From NCBI RefSeq assembly GCF_000974765.1, contig NZ_BBWU01000029.1, forward strand, positions 1 to 64,000: a DNA stretch of 64,000 nt. The letters are read 5' to 3'. The notes beneath the pieces were generated by a model. It was not told the origin of the DNA. It was given only the letters and a program-made list of their open reading frames with translations, and made no database searches. Numbering within the stretch: the stretch's first letter is position 1; each line of letters starts with the position of its first letter. Both the position numbers and the translations under genes were made by a program. Positions 1 to 12,240 of this stretch are shown piece by piece. The stretch is from Sphingomonas changbaiensis NBRC 104936. GTDB lineage: Bacteria > Pseudomonadota > Alphaproteobacteria > Sphingomonadales > Sphingomonadaceae.

Positions 1-26
1 TCCCCCTCCCCGTTCCGGGGAGGAGC
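1..26. repeat. half copy of palindromic element family B (window edge)
   Basis: The first bases form a short inverted repeat (CCTCCCC, then GTTC, then GGGGAGG). The same string, including its flank, recurs at about 27355-27380, and related arms occur at 14505-14649, 22748-22882 and 57720-57875. It lies just upstream of the methionine operon promoter region, so it may close the preceding gene outside the window. Confidence 0.6.
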
Positions 27-41
27 TTTAGGCTTGCTCAC

Positions 42-61
42 ACATAAAGATATCTTTATGT
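42..61. promoter_or_regulatory. perfect 20-bp palindromic operator upstream of the methionine operon
   Basis: ACATAAAGATATCTTTATGT is its own reverse complement over all 20 bases. It is AT-rich in a GC-rich context and ends 8 bp before the GTG start of an ArsR-family regulator. Position and symmetry fit an operator bound by that regulator. ArsR-type regulators of the SahR group control metF and metH genes in Proteobacteria in response to S-adenosylhomocysteine; assignment of this site to SahR is inference. Confidence 0.8.
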
Positions 62-69
62 CCTGATTT

Positions 70-1008
70 GTGGATCGGCTGCTCGACATCTTCCGTGCGC
101 TTGGCGACCCGACGCGGCTGCGTATTTTCGCGCTGCTGCGGCGGATGGAGCTGTCGGTGGGTGAGCTTGCGCAGGTGCTGGGGCAGAGCCAGCCCCGCGT
201 GTCGCGGCACGTCCGCATCCTTGCCGATGCCGGGCTGACGACGCGCCGCCGCGAAGGCAGCTGGGTGTTCCTGGCGCTCGCCGAGGACCCGCGCAACGAA
301 CCGCTGCTTGCCGCGATCGAACATGCCGCCGGCGACTGGATCGAGGAAGATGCCGCCCGGCTCGCCGCGGTCCGCACCGAGCGCGCGGAAGCGGCCGAAC
401 GTTATTTTGCCGAGCGCGCCGAGGAATGGGATGCGATCCGCTCGCTCCATGTTTCCGAACAGCAGGTCGAATCGGCCATGGCCGAATTGCTGACCGATCG
501 CCCGGTCGGACGACTGGTCGATCTCGGCACCGGCACCGGCCGCATGATCGAGCTGTTCGGGGCGTCCGCGACGCGTGCGCTGGGTGTCGATCGCTCTCCG
601 GAAATGCTGCGCCTCGCGCGCGCCAAGCTGGCCGAGGCCGTGCCCGCGGCCGAGCTGCGCCAGGGCGATCTGACCGCACTGCCGCTGGCCGACGGGCTCG
701 CCGACACCGTCATCCTGCACCAGGTGCTGCATTTCGTGCCCCAGCCCGGCGCGGCGCTGGGCGAGGCGGCGCGGCTGGTCGCGGACGGCGGGCGAATGCT
801 GATCGTCGATTTCGCGCCGCACGAACGTGAAGATCTGCGGACCCGCGACGCGCATCAGCGGCTCGGATTTTCCGACGCGCAGATCGAGGCGTGGCTGAAG
901 GTCGCCGGCCTCGAACTCACCGCGATCCGCGAACTCGAAGGGGGCGAACTGACTGTGAAGCTCTGGTTGGCCGAACGGCCCAGCGCAGTCCGGGAGAAGG
1001 CGGCATGA
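70..1008 (+). CDS. ArsR-family regulator fused to SAM-dependent methyltransferase (SahR-like)
   Basis: 312 aa with a GTG start. Residues 1-90 are an ArsR winged helix (LGDPTRLRIFALL, then QSQPRVSRHVRIL as recognition helix). Residues about 130-300 are a class I methyltransferase domain with the SAM-binding motif VDLGTGTGRM and a second motif with an acidic residue (GVDRSPEML). The gene overlaps metF by 4 bp (ATGA), so it is the first gene of a methionine-cycle operon. A regulator with a SAM/SAH-binding domain leading metF-metH fits a sensor of methylation state, repressing through the palindrome just upstream. The fusion architecture is visible; ligand and target are inferred from context and the SahR family. 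Whether the methyltransferase domain is catalytic cannot be told. Confidence 0.85.
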   Translation: MDRLLDIFRALGDPTRLRIFALLRRMELSVGELAQVLGQSQPRVSRHVRILADAGLTTRRREGSWVFLALAEDPRNEPLLAAIEHAAGDWIEEDAARLAAVRTERAEAAERYFAERAEEWDAIRSLHVSEQQVESAMAELLTDRPVGRLVDLGTGTGRMIELFGASATRALGVDRSPEMLRLARAKLAEAVPAAELRQGDLTALPLADGLADTVILHQVLHFVPQPGAALGEAARLVADGGRMLIVDFAPHEREDLRTRDAHQRLGFSDAQIEAWLKVAGLELTAIRELEGGELTVKLWLAERPSAVREKAA

Positions 1009-1946
1009 CGCTCTCGCTGTCCCAGATGGAAGAGGCGCGCCGCGCGCTCGACACGCCGCTGTTCGCCGGCCTGCCGGGCGATATCGGCGTCTCGTTCGAA
1101 TTCTTCCCGCCGAAGACGGAAAAGATGGAGGCGCAGCTCTGGGACGCGGTGCAGACGCTGGCGCCGCTCGGACCACGCTTTGTGTCGGTGACCTATGGTG
1201 CCGGTGGTTCGACCCGTGAGCGGACGCACGCGACTGTCGCCCGCATCCAGCGCGAGACCAGCCTGGCGGCTGCCGCGCATCTGACCTGCGTCGAGGCGAG
1301 CCGGGCGGAGATCGACGCGGTCGCCGAGGAATATTGGGCAGCAGGCGTGCGGCACATCGTGGCGCTGCGCGGGGATCCGCCGGTCGCGGGCGAGCCTTTC
1401 CGTGCGCATCCCGAAGGTTACGCCAATGCAGCCGACCTCGTCGCCGGCCTGCGCAAGCTGCATCCGTTCGAAATCTCGGTCGCCGCCTATCCGGAGTGCC
1501 ACCCGGATTCGGGCACGCAGGTGGCCGACCTCGACAATCTGAAGCGCAAGCTCGACGCCGGCGCGACGCGCGCGATCACTCAATTCTTCTTCTCTCCCGA
1601 CTGTTTCTTCCGCTTCCGCGATGCAGCGGCGGCGGCGGGGATCGAGTCCGAAATCGTGCCGGGCATCCTGCCGGTCTCGAACGTCGCGCAGACCCGCAAA
1701 TTCGCGGGGTTGTGCGGAGCGGAGATTCCCGGCTGGATGGACCGGCTGTTCGAGGGGCTCGACGATCGCCCGGCCGCGCGCCAGCTGATCGCCGCTACTC
1801 TGGCCGCGGAGCTCTGCCGCAAGCTCTACGCCGGCGGTGTCCGCCACTTCCATTTCTACACCTTGAACCGCGCCGAGCTCGCCTACGCGATCTGCCATCT
1901 GCTCGGGCTCCGGCCGGTCGCGACGGCACAGGAGAAGGCCGCATGA
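1005..1946 (+). CDS. metF: methylenetetrahydrofolate reductase
   Basis: 313 aa, the usual length of bacterial MetF. It makes 5-methyl-THF from 5,10-methylene-THF using FAD and NAD(P)H, supplying the methyl group for methionine synthase encoded next. The N-terminus has the family signature SFEFFPPKTEKME, followed by TYGAGGSTRERT, HLTC, ALRGDPP, and later GATRAITQFFFSPDCFFRF and ILPVSN, all typical of the TIM barrel. The ATG at 1005 overlaps the stop of the regulator (ATGA), and its own stop overlaps the next start in the same way, so the genes are translationally coupled. Confidence 0.95.
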   Translation: MTLSLSQMEEARRALDTPLFAGLPGDIGVSFEFFPPKTEKMEAQLWDAVQTLAPLGPRFVSVTYGAGGSTRERTHATVARIQRETSLAAAAHLTCVEASRAEIDAVAEEYWAAGVRHIVALRGDPPVAGEPFRAHPEGYANAADLVAGLRKLHPFEISVAAYPECHPDSGTQVADLDNLKRKLDAGATRAITQFFFSPDCFFRFRDAAAAAGIESEIVPGILPVSNVAQTRKFAGLCGAEIPGWMDRLFEGLDDRPAARQLIAATLAAELCRKLYAGGVRHFHFYTLNRAELAYAICHLLGLRPVATAQEKAA

Positions 1947-2998
1947 TCAAGTCCGAAGCCGCCGCCCGCCTCCGTGCGGAAACCGCCAAGCGCATCCTGC
2001 TGACCGACGGCGCGTTCGGGACGATGATCCAGTCGTACCGGCTGACCGAGGCCGATTATCGCGGCAGCCTTGATCTCGGCCATGACCAGAAGGGCAATAA
2101 CGACCTGCTGGCGCTGACGCAGCCGCATGTCGTCGCCGAGATCACGGAAGCCTATCTGGACGCCGGCTCCGACATCGTTTCGACTAATACCTTTAACGCG
2201 AACGCGATCAGCCAGGCCGATTACGGCGCCGAGCATCTGGTCCGCGACATCAACATCGCCTCGGCGCAGATCGCGCGTGACGCGGCGCGCACCGCCGAAG
2301 CCGCGGACGGCCGCCCGCGCTTCGTCGCCGGCGCGCTTGGGCCCACCAACAAGACGCTGTCGCTGTCGCCCGACGTCAACGACCCCGGCTTCCGCGCCGT
2401 GTCTTTCGACGAGCTGAAGGCGGTCTATCGCGAACAGGCGGATGCGCTTCTGGACGGCGGCGTCGATTTCATCCTGATCGAGACGATCTTCGACACGCTG
2501 AATGCCAAGGCGGGTATCCTCGCCGCGATCGAGGCCGGCGAGGCGCGCGGGACCGAAGTGCCGCTGATGATCAGCTTCACGATCACCGACATGTCGGGCC
2601 GCAACCTGTCCGGCCATTCGATCGAGAGCTTCTGGGCCTCGGTGCGCCATGCCCGGCCGCTAACGATCGGGCTCAATTGCTCGTTCGGCGCGCCGCAGCT
2701 TCGGCCCAGCGTCACCGCGCTGTCGCCGATCGCCGACGCGCTGCTGATGGCCTATCCGAATGCCGGCCTGCCGAACGACCTCGGCGCCTATGACGAGACG
2801 CCGGAGACCACGGCCTCCTTCATGGCCGAGTGGGCAAACGAGGGCCTTGTGAACATCGTCGGCGGCTGCTGCGGCACCACGCCGGACCACATCCGCGCGA
2901 TGGCGCACGCGGTCGCCGGCAAGGCCCCGCGCGCGATCCCGACGGCCCGGCGTCAGACCTTCCTGGCCGGCCTCGACCCGATGCGCATCGCCGCCTGA
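1943..2998 (+). CDS. metH: methionine synthase, homocysteine-binding part (split MetH, first gene)
   Basis: 351 aa covering only the homocysteine S-methyltransferase domain of cobalamin-dependent methionine synthase. The start of the barrel is [10 protein letters not shown]. The zinc ligands are the Cys in GLNCSFGA and the pair in [11 protein letters not shown] near the C-terminus. In E. coli this domain is fused to the folate, cobalamin and activation domains in about 1227 aa; here it ends at 2998 and the rest is the next gene, 7 bp downstream. The split is an arrangement known in many alphaproteobacteria. The two chains should act together. Confidence 0.93.
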   Translation: MIKSEAAARLRAETAKRILLTDGAFGTMIQSYRLTEADYRGSLDLGHDQKGNNDLLALTQPHVVAEITEAYLDAGSDIVSTNTFNANAISQADYGAEHLVRDINIASAQIARDAARTAEAADGRPRFVAGALGPTNKTLSLSPDVNDPGFRAVSFDELKAVYREQADALLDGGVDFILIETIFDTLNAKAGILAAIEAGEARGTEVPLMISFTITDMSGRNLSGHSIESFWASVRHARPLTIGLNCSFGAPQLRPSVTALSPIADALLMAYPNAGLPNDLGAYDETPETTASFMAEWANEGLVNIVGGCCGTTPDHIRAMAHAVAGKAPRAIPTARRQTFLAGLDPMRIAA

Positions 2999-3005
2999 AC
3001 AGATT

Positions 3006-5714
<2,709 letters not shown>

Positions 5715-5717
5715 CGA

Positions 5718-6404
5718 TCAGCCAAAGCGAGCCGAACGGCGGCGCACCCGGAGGGCGCCGCCCGCAACACCAAGGCCGCCGAGCATCAGCGCCCAAGCCG
5801 CCGGTTCAGGCACGCCGCGAACCGCCGCGATTCCATATTGGATATGGTCGATCTCGGTCGCGCCGGGATTGGAGATCGTGAGCCGGGAGATTCCACCCGG
5901 GTTCGTGGCGCCGTAAAAGCGGTCCTCGGCCGTCGTGCCAGCAAAACTGCCGTCGGCATGGTCGCCCATCAGCACGCCGAGCGACGTGCCGGACTGATCG
6001 AACGCTTCGAACCGGATCGGATTGGACCCGTCGGTCCAGACCACGCCTGCCGCGGTGGGAAGATGACCGCCCAGGGCCGCCGCATCAAAGGTGATGTCGA
6101 ACGACTCACCGAAGAGCGAATGGCCAAGCGCGGGATTGCCCCCGTTTCCGACCGAGTCGATCGACCCGATAAACGGGCAGCCGCCGCCCACGCCGGTGAC
6201 GCACACGCCGCCCCCCGTCACTGATAGCCCGGGCGAATTGAGCATCGCATCCTCGAAATCCTCGAGGAAGAAGCTTGAGAACGACGCCGGATTGAACGGA
6301 CTGTCCGCCTGCGAAAGATAAGGGGTCGGACCCAATAACGCCGCCGTGCCAGGAGCAGAACTCAAGGCCATCACTGCGGCAACGGCAATCACCGAACGAC
6401 GCAT
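5718..6404 (-). CDS. PEP-CTERM sorting domain protein
   Basis: 228 aa. The N-terminus is a Sec signal peptide (MRRSVIAVAAVMALSSAPGTA). The C-terminus is a PEP-CTERM tail: the VPEPAAWALML motif, a hydrophobic stretch (GGLGVAGGA) and an arginine-rich end. Such tails are recognised by an exosortase (XrtA type), which processes the protein at the envelope. The middle (about 30-200) has no recognised enzymatic motif and contains a short Cys-bearing loop (GGVCVTGVGGGCPF). It converges on metH with 3 bp between the stops. Genes associated with the exosortase A system lie at 55.4-59.6 kb. Confidence 0.85.
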   Translation of the reverse strand: MRRSVIAVAAVMALSSAPGTAALLGPTPYLSQADSPFNPASFSSFFLEDFEDAMLNSPGLSVTGGGVCVTGVGGGCPFIGSIDSVGNGGNPALGHSLFGESFDITFDAAALGGHLPTAAGVVWTDGSNPIRFEAFDQSGTSLGVLMGDHADGSFAGTTAEDRFYGATNPGGISRLTISNPGATEIDHIQYGIAAVRGVPEPAAWALMLGGLGVAGGALRVRRRSARFG

Positions 6405-6832
6405 CTGAACCTCCCTTTTAGAAGGCTATGGGACACTCCGGTTGCGGCCGGCTGCAACGCACTTGCCGCGCGCCGGAGCTACGCACGCCCACTCGAACCT
6501 GGAAAATGGCGCGCCGAATTCGGCTGCGTCCCCTTGTCTCGGCTCACCGTCCCGTCATCGGGAGTCATCGAGCCGCTTGCGACCCATATGGCCTAGTCGT
6601 TCGCCGTAACGCTTGCCCAACGATATGGTTGCGTCGCTTTGGATCGGGATTGGGAACCTGGGCTGCCGACGCGCGTTTGATCGTCTCCAACCGGCCTGAA
6701 AAACCGGGCGGATGAGTGCTTCGGACTCCACGCGAGGCCGAAGATCTCAAACGGAGCCCCGCCGCCGACAAGCGACGGGGCTCTTTGCTTGTCCGGCACG
6801 TTTCTCTACGGCCTTATTCCGGAGAGCAATCA
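6405..6832 (+). other. 428-bp intergenic region with ordered hairpins upstream of galT
   Basis: No convincing protein gene is seen. The 3' half can fold on the plus strand into successive stems: CCGG...CCGG around 6693-6709, CTTCGG/CCGAAG around 6719-6745, and the terminator-like stem 6754-6783. This could be a small RNA gene or the leader of galT. The 5' part should hold the promoter of the PEP-CTERM gene on the other strand; I cannot point to its boxes. Confidence 0.35.
6754..6790 (+). terminator. hairpin with short T-rich tail before galT
   Basis: GAGCCCCG (6754-6761) pairs perfectly with CGGGGCTC (6776-6783) and is followed by TTTGCTT. It looks like a modest intrinsic terminator ending about 43 bp before the galT start, which would end a short upstream transcript or attenuate galT. 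Confidence 0.5.
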
Positions 6833-7873
6833 GTGGCGTTCGACCCGGCCGACCATCCGCACCGCAGGATCAACCCGCTGAACGGCAGCGAAGTGCTGGT
6901 GTCGCCGCACCGGATGAAGCGGCCCTGGCTGGGCCAGACAGACGAGGCATGTGAGGCGCGCGGGGCCACGCACGATCCGACCTGCTATCTCTGCCCCGGT
7001 AATGTGCGGGTGACCGGCGAGCGCAACCCCGATTACGCCGGTGTGCATGTGTTCCCGAACGACTTTGCCGCGCTGCTCCCCGACACGCCGGAGTCGGATG
7101 GCCGCGATCCGCTGTTCGCCACCGAGCCAGCATCCGGCACCGCCCGCGTGATCTGTTTCTCGCCCGATCACGGCGCCAGCCTGCCCTTGCTGTCGGTCGC
7201 GCAGATCCGGACAGTGGTCGATGTCTGGGCGTCACAGGCCGAAGAGCTCGGCCGCAGCCATGCCTGGGTCCAGCTGTTCGAGAATAAGGGCGCGATGATG
7301 GGCTGCTCCAACCCGCATCCGCACGGCCAGGTCTGGGCGACGAGTTGGCTGCCCGACGAGCCGGCCAAGGAGGACGAGCGCCAGCGCGCCTGGGCGACCG
7401 AGCACGGTCGGCCGATGCTGGTCGAAGTGGCGGAGCGCGAGGCGGACGGCCCGCGCGTGGTGGTGCAGACCGATCGCTGGCTCGCAATCGTTCCCTTCTG
7501 GGCGAGCTGGCCATTCGAGACTTTGCTGCTGCCCCGCTTCCCGGTCGCGCGCATCGAGGAGCTCATGCCCGCCGATCGCGACGACCTCGCACGCGTGCTG
7601 AAAGAGCTGACGACCCGCTACGACAATCTGTTCCGCTGCTCCTTCCCCTATTCGATGGGCTGGCACGGCGCGCCTTACGACGGCCGTGACACCAGCGGCT
7701 GGCAGCTCCACGCCCACTTCTACCCGCCGCTGCTGCGCTCCGCGACAGTGCGCAAATTCATGGTCGGCTTCGAATTGCTCGCCGAGGCACAGCGCGACCT
7801 GACGCCCGAACAGGCCGCCGCGCGTTTGCGGGACGTGAGCGCGACCCATTATCTGGACGGGACGAATGGCTGA
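6833..7873 (+). CDS. galT: galactose-1-phosphate uridylyltransferase
   Basis: 346 aa from the GTG at 6833, chosen because GGAGAG sits 6 bp upstream and the family N-terminus ([18 protein letters not shown]) begins here. Leloir pathway: swaps UMP between UDP-glucose and galactose-1-phosphate. The zinc site CYLCPGN lies near residue 52 and the catalytic motif NPHPHGQVW near residue 160, with the nucleophilic His in HPH. The C-terminal half keeps the second domain with WHGAPYD and HAHFYPP. It overlaps galK by 8 bp. Confidence 0.95.
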   Translation: MAFDPADHPHRRINPLNGSEVLVSPHRMKRPWLGQTDEACEARGATHDPTCYLCPGNVRVTGERNPDYAGVHVFPNDFAALLPDTPESDGRDPLFATEPASGTARVICFSPDHGASLPLLSVAQIRTVVDVWASQAEELGRSHAWVQLFENKGAMMGCSNPHPHGQVWATSWLPDEPAKEDERQRAWATEHGRPMLVEVAEREADGPRVVVQTDRWLAIVPFWASWPFETLLLPRFPVARIEELMPADRDDLARVLKELTTRYDNLFRCSFPYSMGWHGAPYDGRDTSGWQLHAHFYPPLLRSATVRKFMVGFELLAEAQRDLTPEQAAARLRDVSATHYLDGTNG

Positions 7874-9026
7874 GCAGGCGACGATCGAGCGGGTGAAAGC
7901 GGCGTTCGCCGATCGCTTCGGCGGCGCGCCGGACCTGATCGCGCAGGCGCCGGGCCGGGTGAACCTGATCGGCGAGCATACCGACTATAATGACGGCTTC
8001 GTGCTGCCGCTGGCGATCGACCGCGGCACGGTGGTTGCCGCGCGCCGGGCAGGATCGGAGACGGTCGTCTACGCCGCCGATTTCGACGAAGAAGACCGCT
8101 TCACCTTCGCCGAGCGGATCGATGATGCCGGCCCCGGCGACTGGCGCAATTACGTGCGCGGCATCATCGCGATGCTGGTCGAGCAGGAAATGGCGCCCCA
8201 AGGCATGGAGCTGGTGATCGGCGGCGACGTGCCGCAGGGCGCCGGCCTCTCATCCTCCGCCTCGCTCGAAGTAGCCGTCGGGCTGGCGGTCGCAAGCCTT
8301 GCGGGCGCTCAGATCGACCTGACCTTGCTCGCCCAGCTCGCCCAGCGCGCGGAGAACGAGTTCGCGGGCTGCGCGTGCGGGATCATGGATCAGCTCGTCT
8401 CCGCCCGCGCCGAGCCGGAACAAGCGCTGCTGATCGACTGCCGCTCGCTCGAATGCCGCCCGGTGCCGCTGCCGGAGCATGCGGCCGTGCTGATCGTCCA
8501 TTCGGGCGTCGAGCGCGGACTGGTCGACAGCGCGTACAATGAGCGCCGTCAGCAATGCGAGCAGGCCGCCGGCCATTTCGGAATTCTCGCCCTCCGCGAT
8601 GCCGACGAAGGGCAGGTAGAGAGCGCCGAGGAGCTGGACGAACTCGCCCGGATGCGCGCGCGCCACGTGGTGACGGAAAACGCCCGCACCCTCGACGCCG
8701 CCGAAGCGCTCGCCGGCGGTGACATGGCGCGGCTCGGGCGCCTGATGGCCGACTCCCACGCTTCGATGCGCGACGATTTCGAGATCACCGTCCCCGCGAT
8801 CGACGAACTGGTCGCCATCCTCCAGCGCGAGATCGGCGGCGAAGGCGGCGCCCGCATGACCGGCGGCGGCTTCGGCGGCTGCGTGATCGCCCTGCTGCCG
8901 CAGGAGCGGGTGGACCCCGTCATCGACGCCGTCCGCCGCGACTACCGTCCGCCGAACGGCAAGCCGGTGATGATCCACGTATGCAGGCCGGCCGCTGGAG
9001 CGGCGCTCATCACCTCTTTGCCCTAG
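7866..9026 (+). CDS. galK: galactokinase
   Basis: 386 aa, standard length. It phosphorylates galactose with ATP and works with the overlapping galT. GHMP kinase signatures are present: the galactose-binding [19 protein letters not shown] near residue 36, the ATP loop [11 protein letters not shown] near residue 122, and the C-terminal [13 protein letters not shown]. The ATG start lies inside the 3' end of galT. No galE or transporter gene is adjacent in this window. Confidence 0.95.
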   Translation: MAEQATIERVKAAFADRFGGAPDLIAQAPGRVNLIGEHTDYNDGFVLPLAIDRGTVVAARRAGSETVVYAADFDEEDRFTFAERIDDAGPGDWRNYVRGIIAMLVEQEMAPQGMELVIGGDVPQGAGLSSSASLEVAVGLAVASLAGAQIDLTLLAQLAQRAENEFAGCACGIMDQLVSARAEPEQALLIDCRSLECRPVPLPEHAAVLIVHSGVERGLVDSAYNERRQQCEQAAGHFGILALRDADEGQVESAEELDELARMRARHVVTENARTLDAAEALAGGDMARLGRLMADSHASMRDDFEITVPAIDELVAILQREIGGEGGARMTGGGFGGCVIALLPQERVDPVIDAVRRDYRPPNGKPVMIHVCRPAAGAALITSLP

Positions 9027-9104
9027 AGAGAGGCGCCGCCGGACAAGTTGCCAACTCCTCCATAACGGCGCATCTTGGCCGCTGCCACAAACGGGGAGGT
9101 TGTG

Positions 9105-9542
9105 ATGGCGACGGCTTCTGAAATCCGCGTGCCGGTATGGTTCTGGATCGTGTCGGGTGTTGCGCTGCTTTGGGAAGCGATGGGCTGTTATTCCTACCTG
9201 ATGGAAGTGTCGATGAATTCCGCACGGGTTGCGGCCTTGCCGGAAGCCGAGCGGACGCTCATGCAGTCGACACCCGCCTGGCTCTACGCCGTCTTTGCAG
9301 TGGCGGTGTGGGTCGGCCTGCTGGGCGCCGTCTCGCTGCTGATGCGCCGGGCCTGGGCGCGATCGCTGTTCATCGTTTCTCTGATCGCGGTACTGATCCA
9401 GTTCGGCTGGTGGTTCCTCGTGCAGAAGGCAGCTTCGGTGCTGGGCCCATCGGCCTACGGACTCCCGGCCTTGATCGTCGTGGTCGCCGTCCTGCTGGTG
9501 TGGTTCAGCGGAGTCGCGGCAAAACGGGGATGGCTGAGGTAA
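9105..9542 (+). CDS. small four-helix membrane protein of unknown function
   Basis: 145 aa from the ATG at 9105, with GGGGAGG about 6 bp upstream. Four hydrophobic segments are visible: about 9-30 (VWFWIVSGVALLWEAMGCYSYL), 55-75, 82-105 and 115-138. The layout resembles small DoxX-like or hypothetical sphingomonad membrane proteins, but I do not recognise a specific family. It stands alone after galK and is followed by a hairpin repeat. Confidence 0.7.
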   Translation: MATASEIRVPVWFWIVSGVALLWEAMGCYSYLMEVSMNSARVAALPEAERTLMQSTPAWLYAVFAVAVWVGLLGAVSLLMRRAWARSLFIVSLIAVLIQFGWWFLVQKAASVLGPSAYGLPALIVVVAVLLVWFSGVAAKRGWLR

Positions 9543-9564
9543 GGCCTTTGCAAGTGGCCTGACC

Positions 9565-9649
9565 CGCTCGTCCCGAGCGAAGTCGAGGGGCGCTGCTCCG
9601 AGCCTCGCGCCCCTCGACTACGCGCTGCGCGCTCCGCTCGGGGCGAGCG
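9565..9649. repeat. palindromic element family C
   Basis: Outer arms CGCTCGTCCCGAGCG and CGCTCGGGGCGAGCG and inner arms AGTCGAGGGGCG and CGCCCCTCGACT pair with one mismatch. It lies between two convergent genes and may help to end both transcripts. A related copy is at 59626-59700. Confidence 0.75.
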
Positions 9650-9658
9650 ACTGACCTC

Positions 9659-10618
9659 TTACATCTCGCCCCGCGCGCGGCGGAGCGCGTACCATTTCGC
9701 TACATTCGCATTGTGCTCGGCGAGCGTGTCGGCGAACACATGCCCGCCCTTGCCGTTCGCGACGAAGTAGAGCGCCTTGGCCGGCGCCGGGTCGAGCACC
9801 GCCTCGATCGACGCGCGACCGGGATTGGCGATCGGGCCTTCCGGCAGGCCGGGCCTTGCATAGGTGTTATAGCCATTGTCCGCGTGCAGCTCCGACTGGA
9901 GGATGCGGCGGCCGAGCGGCTTGCCCTTGGTGACGGGGTAGATGACGGTCGGGTCGGCCTGGAGCGGCATGCCGATGCGCAGGCGGTTCGAATAGACGCC
10001 CGCCACCATGCGCCGCTCGGCGGGCACGCCGGTTTCCTTTTCGACGATCGAGGCGAGCGTGATCGCTTCCTCCGGCGTCCGCGCGACCGTCGACGGCTTG
10101 CGCTGTGCCCAGAGCGTGGCGAGCGTCTTGTCCATCGCGGTCGTCATCCGCTTCAGCACCGCCGCACGGGGCTCGCCGCGCGAATAGCTGTAGCTGTCGG
10201 GCAGCACCGACCCTTCCGGCGGGACCGTGACCGGGCCGGTCAGCAGCGGATTGTCCTTCAGCTTTTCGTAGACGACAATCGACGGCGTGCCCTCGGGGAT
10301 CGTGACGAAGCGCTGCATCGTCTTGCCCGATTGCAGCAGGTCCAGGATCGTGCGCTCGCTCGCGTGGCCGGGCACTTCATACTCGCCGGCCCGGATGATC
10401 CCCTCGCCGCCGAACAGCTTTGCGAGCAGGAGGAAGCGCCTGGCCGACGCAACGGCGCCAGTCTTTTCCAGCTCGCGCGCCGCGGTGCGGAGCGTGCCGC
10501 CTTCCGGCACGATCACCGAGACCGGCTTCGGCGCCGGCCCCGGGCCGTTCCAGGCGTAGAAAGCCGCCCCGCCCGCGATGACGATCAGCGCGAGAGCGAG
10601 AAGAACGAGGCGGCGCAT
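9659..10618 (-). CDS. mltG: endolytic murein transglycosylase MltG
   Basis: 319 aa, YceG-like family. One N-terminal membrane anchor (residues 4-24) precedes a periplasmic LysM-like segment (SVIVPEGGTLRTAARELE) and the catalytic domain. Family motifs include PEGSVLPDSY, LASIVEKETG with the catalytic Glu, and the C-terminal GLPEGPIANPG and YFVANGKGGHVF. It cuts nascent glycan strands and is thought to set their length. It sits downstream of fabF on the same strand with a 10-bp gap, the common fabF-mltG order. Confidence 0.95.
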   Translation of the reverse strand: MRRLVLLALALIVIAGGAAFYAWNGPGPAPKPVSVIVPEGGTLRTAARELEKTGAVASARRFLLLAKLFGGEGIIRAGEYEVPGHASERTILDLLQSGKTMQRFVTIPEGTPSIVVYEKLKDNPLLTGPVTVPPEGSVLPDSYSYSRGEPRAAVLKRMTTAMDKTLATLWAQRKPSTVARTPEEAITLASIVEKETGVPAERRMVAGVYSNRLRIGMPLQADPTVIYPVTKGKPLGRRILQSELHADNGYNTYARPGLPEGPIANPGRASIEAVLDPAPAKALYFVANGKGGHVFADTLAEHNANVAKWYALRRARGEM

Positions 10619-10628
10619 GGCAGGAGAG

Positions 10629-11888
10629 CTAGATCGCCTTCAGCACCAGGCTGGCGTTGGTGCCGCCAAAGCCGAAGCTGTTGTTGAGCACGGCCTTCAC
10701 CTTGCGCTCCTTGGCGTGGTGCGGCACCAGATCGACACCCTGCACGCCGTCGCTCGGATGGTCCAGGTTGAGCGTCGGCGGCACGATCTGATCGCGCATC
10801 GCCAGCAGGCAGAAGATCGTCTCGACCGCGCCGGCGCCGCCGAGAAGGTGCCCGATCGCCGACTTGGTCGAGCTCATCGACAGATTGGCGATATTGTTGC
10901 CGAACAGCCGCCGCACCGCGCCCAGCTCCAGCTCGTCGCCCAAAGGCGTCGAGGTGCCGTGCGCGTTGATATAATCGATATCGCTGAGCTCCAGGCCCGA
11001 GCGCTCCATCGCCACCTTCATCGCCCGGAACGCGCCCGCTCCTTCCGGGTGCGGTGCAGTCACGTGATAGGCGTCGCCCGACATGCCATAGCCGACCAGC
11101 TCGCCATAGATTTTCGCGCCGCGCTTCTTCGCGCGCTCATATTCCTCGAGCACGACGACGCCCGCGCCTTCGCCCATCACGAAGCCGTCCCGGTCCTTGT
11201 CGTAAGGGCGCGACGCCCGCTGCGGCGTGTCGTTGAAGTTGGTGGACAGCGCCCGCGCCTGGGCGAAGCCGGCAATGCCGATCGGGCAGATCGCGCCTTC
11301 GGCGCCGCCCGCGACCATCACGTCCGCATCGCCGAGCTGGATCATCCGCCCCGCGTCGCCGATTGAGTGCGCGCCGGTCGAGCAGGCGGTGACCACCGCA
11401 TGGTTCGGCCCCATCAGCCCGTATTTGATCGAGACCTGGCCCGAGATCAGGTTGATCAGCCTGCCATGGACGAAGTGCGGGGAAACGCGGCGCGGGCCCT
11501 TGTGCTCCAGCACCAGCGATTCGCTTTCGATGCCCGGCAGGCCGCCGATGCCGGCGCCGATCGAGCAGCCGGCGCGGAACCGCTCTTCCTCGCTCATGTC
11601 GGTCAGGCCGGCGTCCTCAAGCGCCTGGCCGGCCGCGTCGATGCCATAGATGATGAACGGATCGACCTGGCGCTGGACCTTGTGGTCGACGCGCTTGTTC
11701 GGATCGAATCCGTATTCGTGGCCGGCCGGCTTCACTTCGCAGGCGATGCGGCATTGAAAGTCGCTCGCATCGAAGCGCGTGATCGTGCCCGCGCCCGATC
11801 TGGCGGCCTTGATGTTCGACCAGCTCGTCTCGACGTCGCCGCCCAGGGGGGTGACGAGGCCGATTCCGGTGACGACGACACGGCGCAT
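10629..11888 (-). CDS. fabF: beta-ketoacyl-ACP synthase II
   Basis: 419 aa from the ATG at 11888 (MRRVVVTGIGLVTPLGGDVE); the frame stays open further upstream but that part is not family sequence. It elongates acyl-ACP with malonyl-ACP in fatty acid synthesis. The active-site Cys is in VTACSTGAHSIGDA and the two His are in INAHGTSTPLGD and SAIGHLLGGAG. The C-terminal NNSFGFGGTNASLV is typical. It follows acpP on the same strand with about 115 bp between. Confidence 0.97.
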   Translation of the reverse strand: MRRVVVTGIGLVTPLGGDVETSWSNIKAARSGAGTITRFDASDFQCRIACEVKPAGHEYGFDPNKRVDHKVQRQVDPFIIYGIDAAGQALEDAGLTDMSEEERFRAGCSIGAGIGGLPGIESESLVLEHKGPRRVSPHFVHGRLINLISGQVSIKYGLMGPNHAVVTACSTGAHSIGDAGRMIQLGDADVMVAGGAEGAICPIGIAGFAQARALSTNFNDTPQRASRPYDKDRDGFVMGEGAGVVVLEEYERAKKRGAKIYGELVGYGMSGDAYHVTAPHPEGAGAFRAMKVAMERSGLELSDIDYINAHGTSTPLGDELELGAVRRLFGNNIANLSMSSTKSAIGHLLGGAGAVETIFCLLAMRDQIVPPTLNLDHPSDGVQGVDLVPHHAKERKVKAVLNNSFGFGGTNASLVLKAI

Positions 11889-12003
11889 GCGCAAACTCCA
11901 GTCCGTAAATCCAAACGGGTCCGTAAAGCGAAACGGCCCCCCTGCCCGCATGTGGGCCGGAGAGCCGTTCGATCAAGCTGGGCGAGGAACCCCGCCCGCG
12001 GGC

Positions 12004-12240
12004 TCAGCCCTTGTTGCTGTCGATATAGTTGATCGCGTCCTTGACGGTCGTGATCTTTTCCGCGGCATCGTCGGGAATCTCGACCCCGAATTCTTCCTCG
12101 AAAGCCATGACGAGCTCGACAATGTCGAGGCTGTCGGCGCCGAGATCGTCGATGAAGCTGGCGTCCTCGGTGACCTTGTCCGCTTCGACGCCGAGGTGTT
12201 CGACGACGATCTTTTTCACCCGGTCGGCAGTCTCGCTCAT
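12004..12240 (-). CDS. acpP: acyl carrier protein
   Basis: 78 aa, acidic and of standard size, starting [17 protein letters not shown]. The phosphopantetheine Ser lies in the highly conserved [14 protein letters not shown]. It carries acyl chains for fatty acid and lipid synthesis and is encoded just upstream of fabF. A second, distant acyl carrier protein for the exosortase system is at 59331. Confidence 0.97.
   Translation of the reverse strand: MSETADRVKKIVVEHLGVEADKVTEDASFIDDLGADSLDIVELVMAFEEEFGVEIPDDAAEKITTVKDAINYIDSNKG

Noticed and set aside
1-69. SAM or cobalamin riboswitch before the metF/metH operon
   Set aside because: Only 69 bases are visible, and they hold a DNA palindrome typical of an operator and no riboswitch core.
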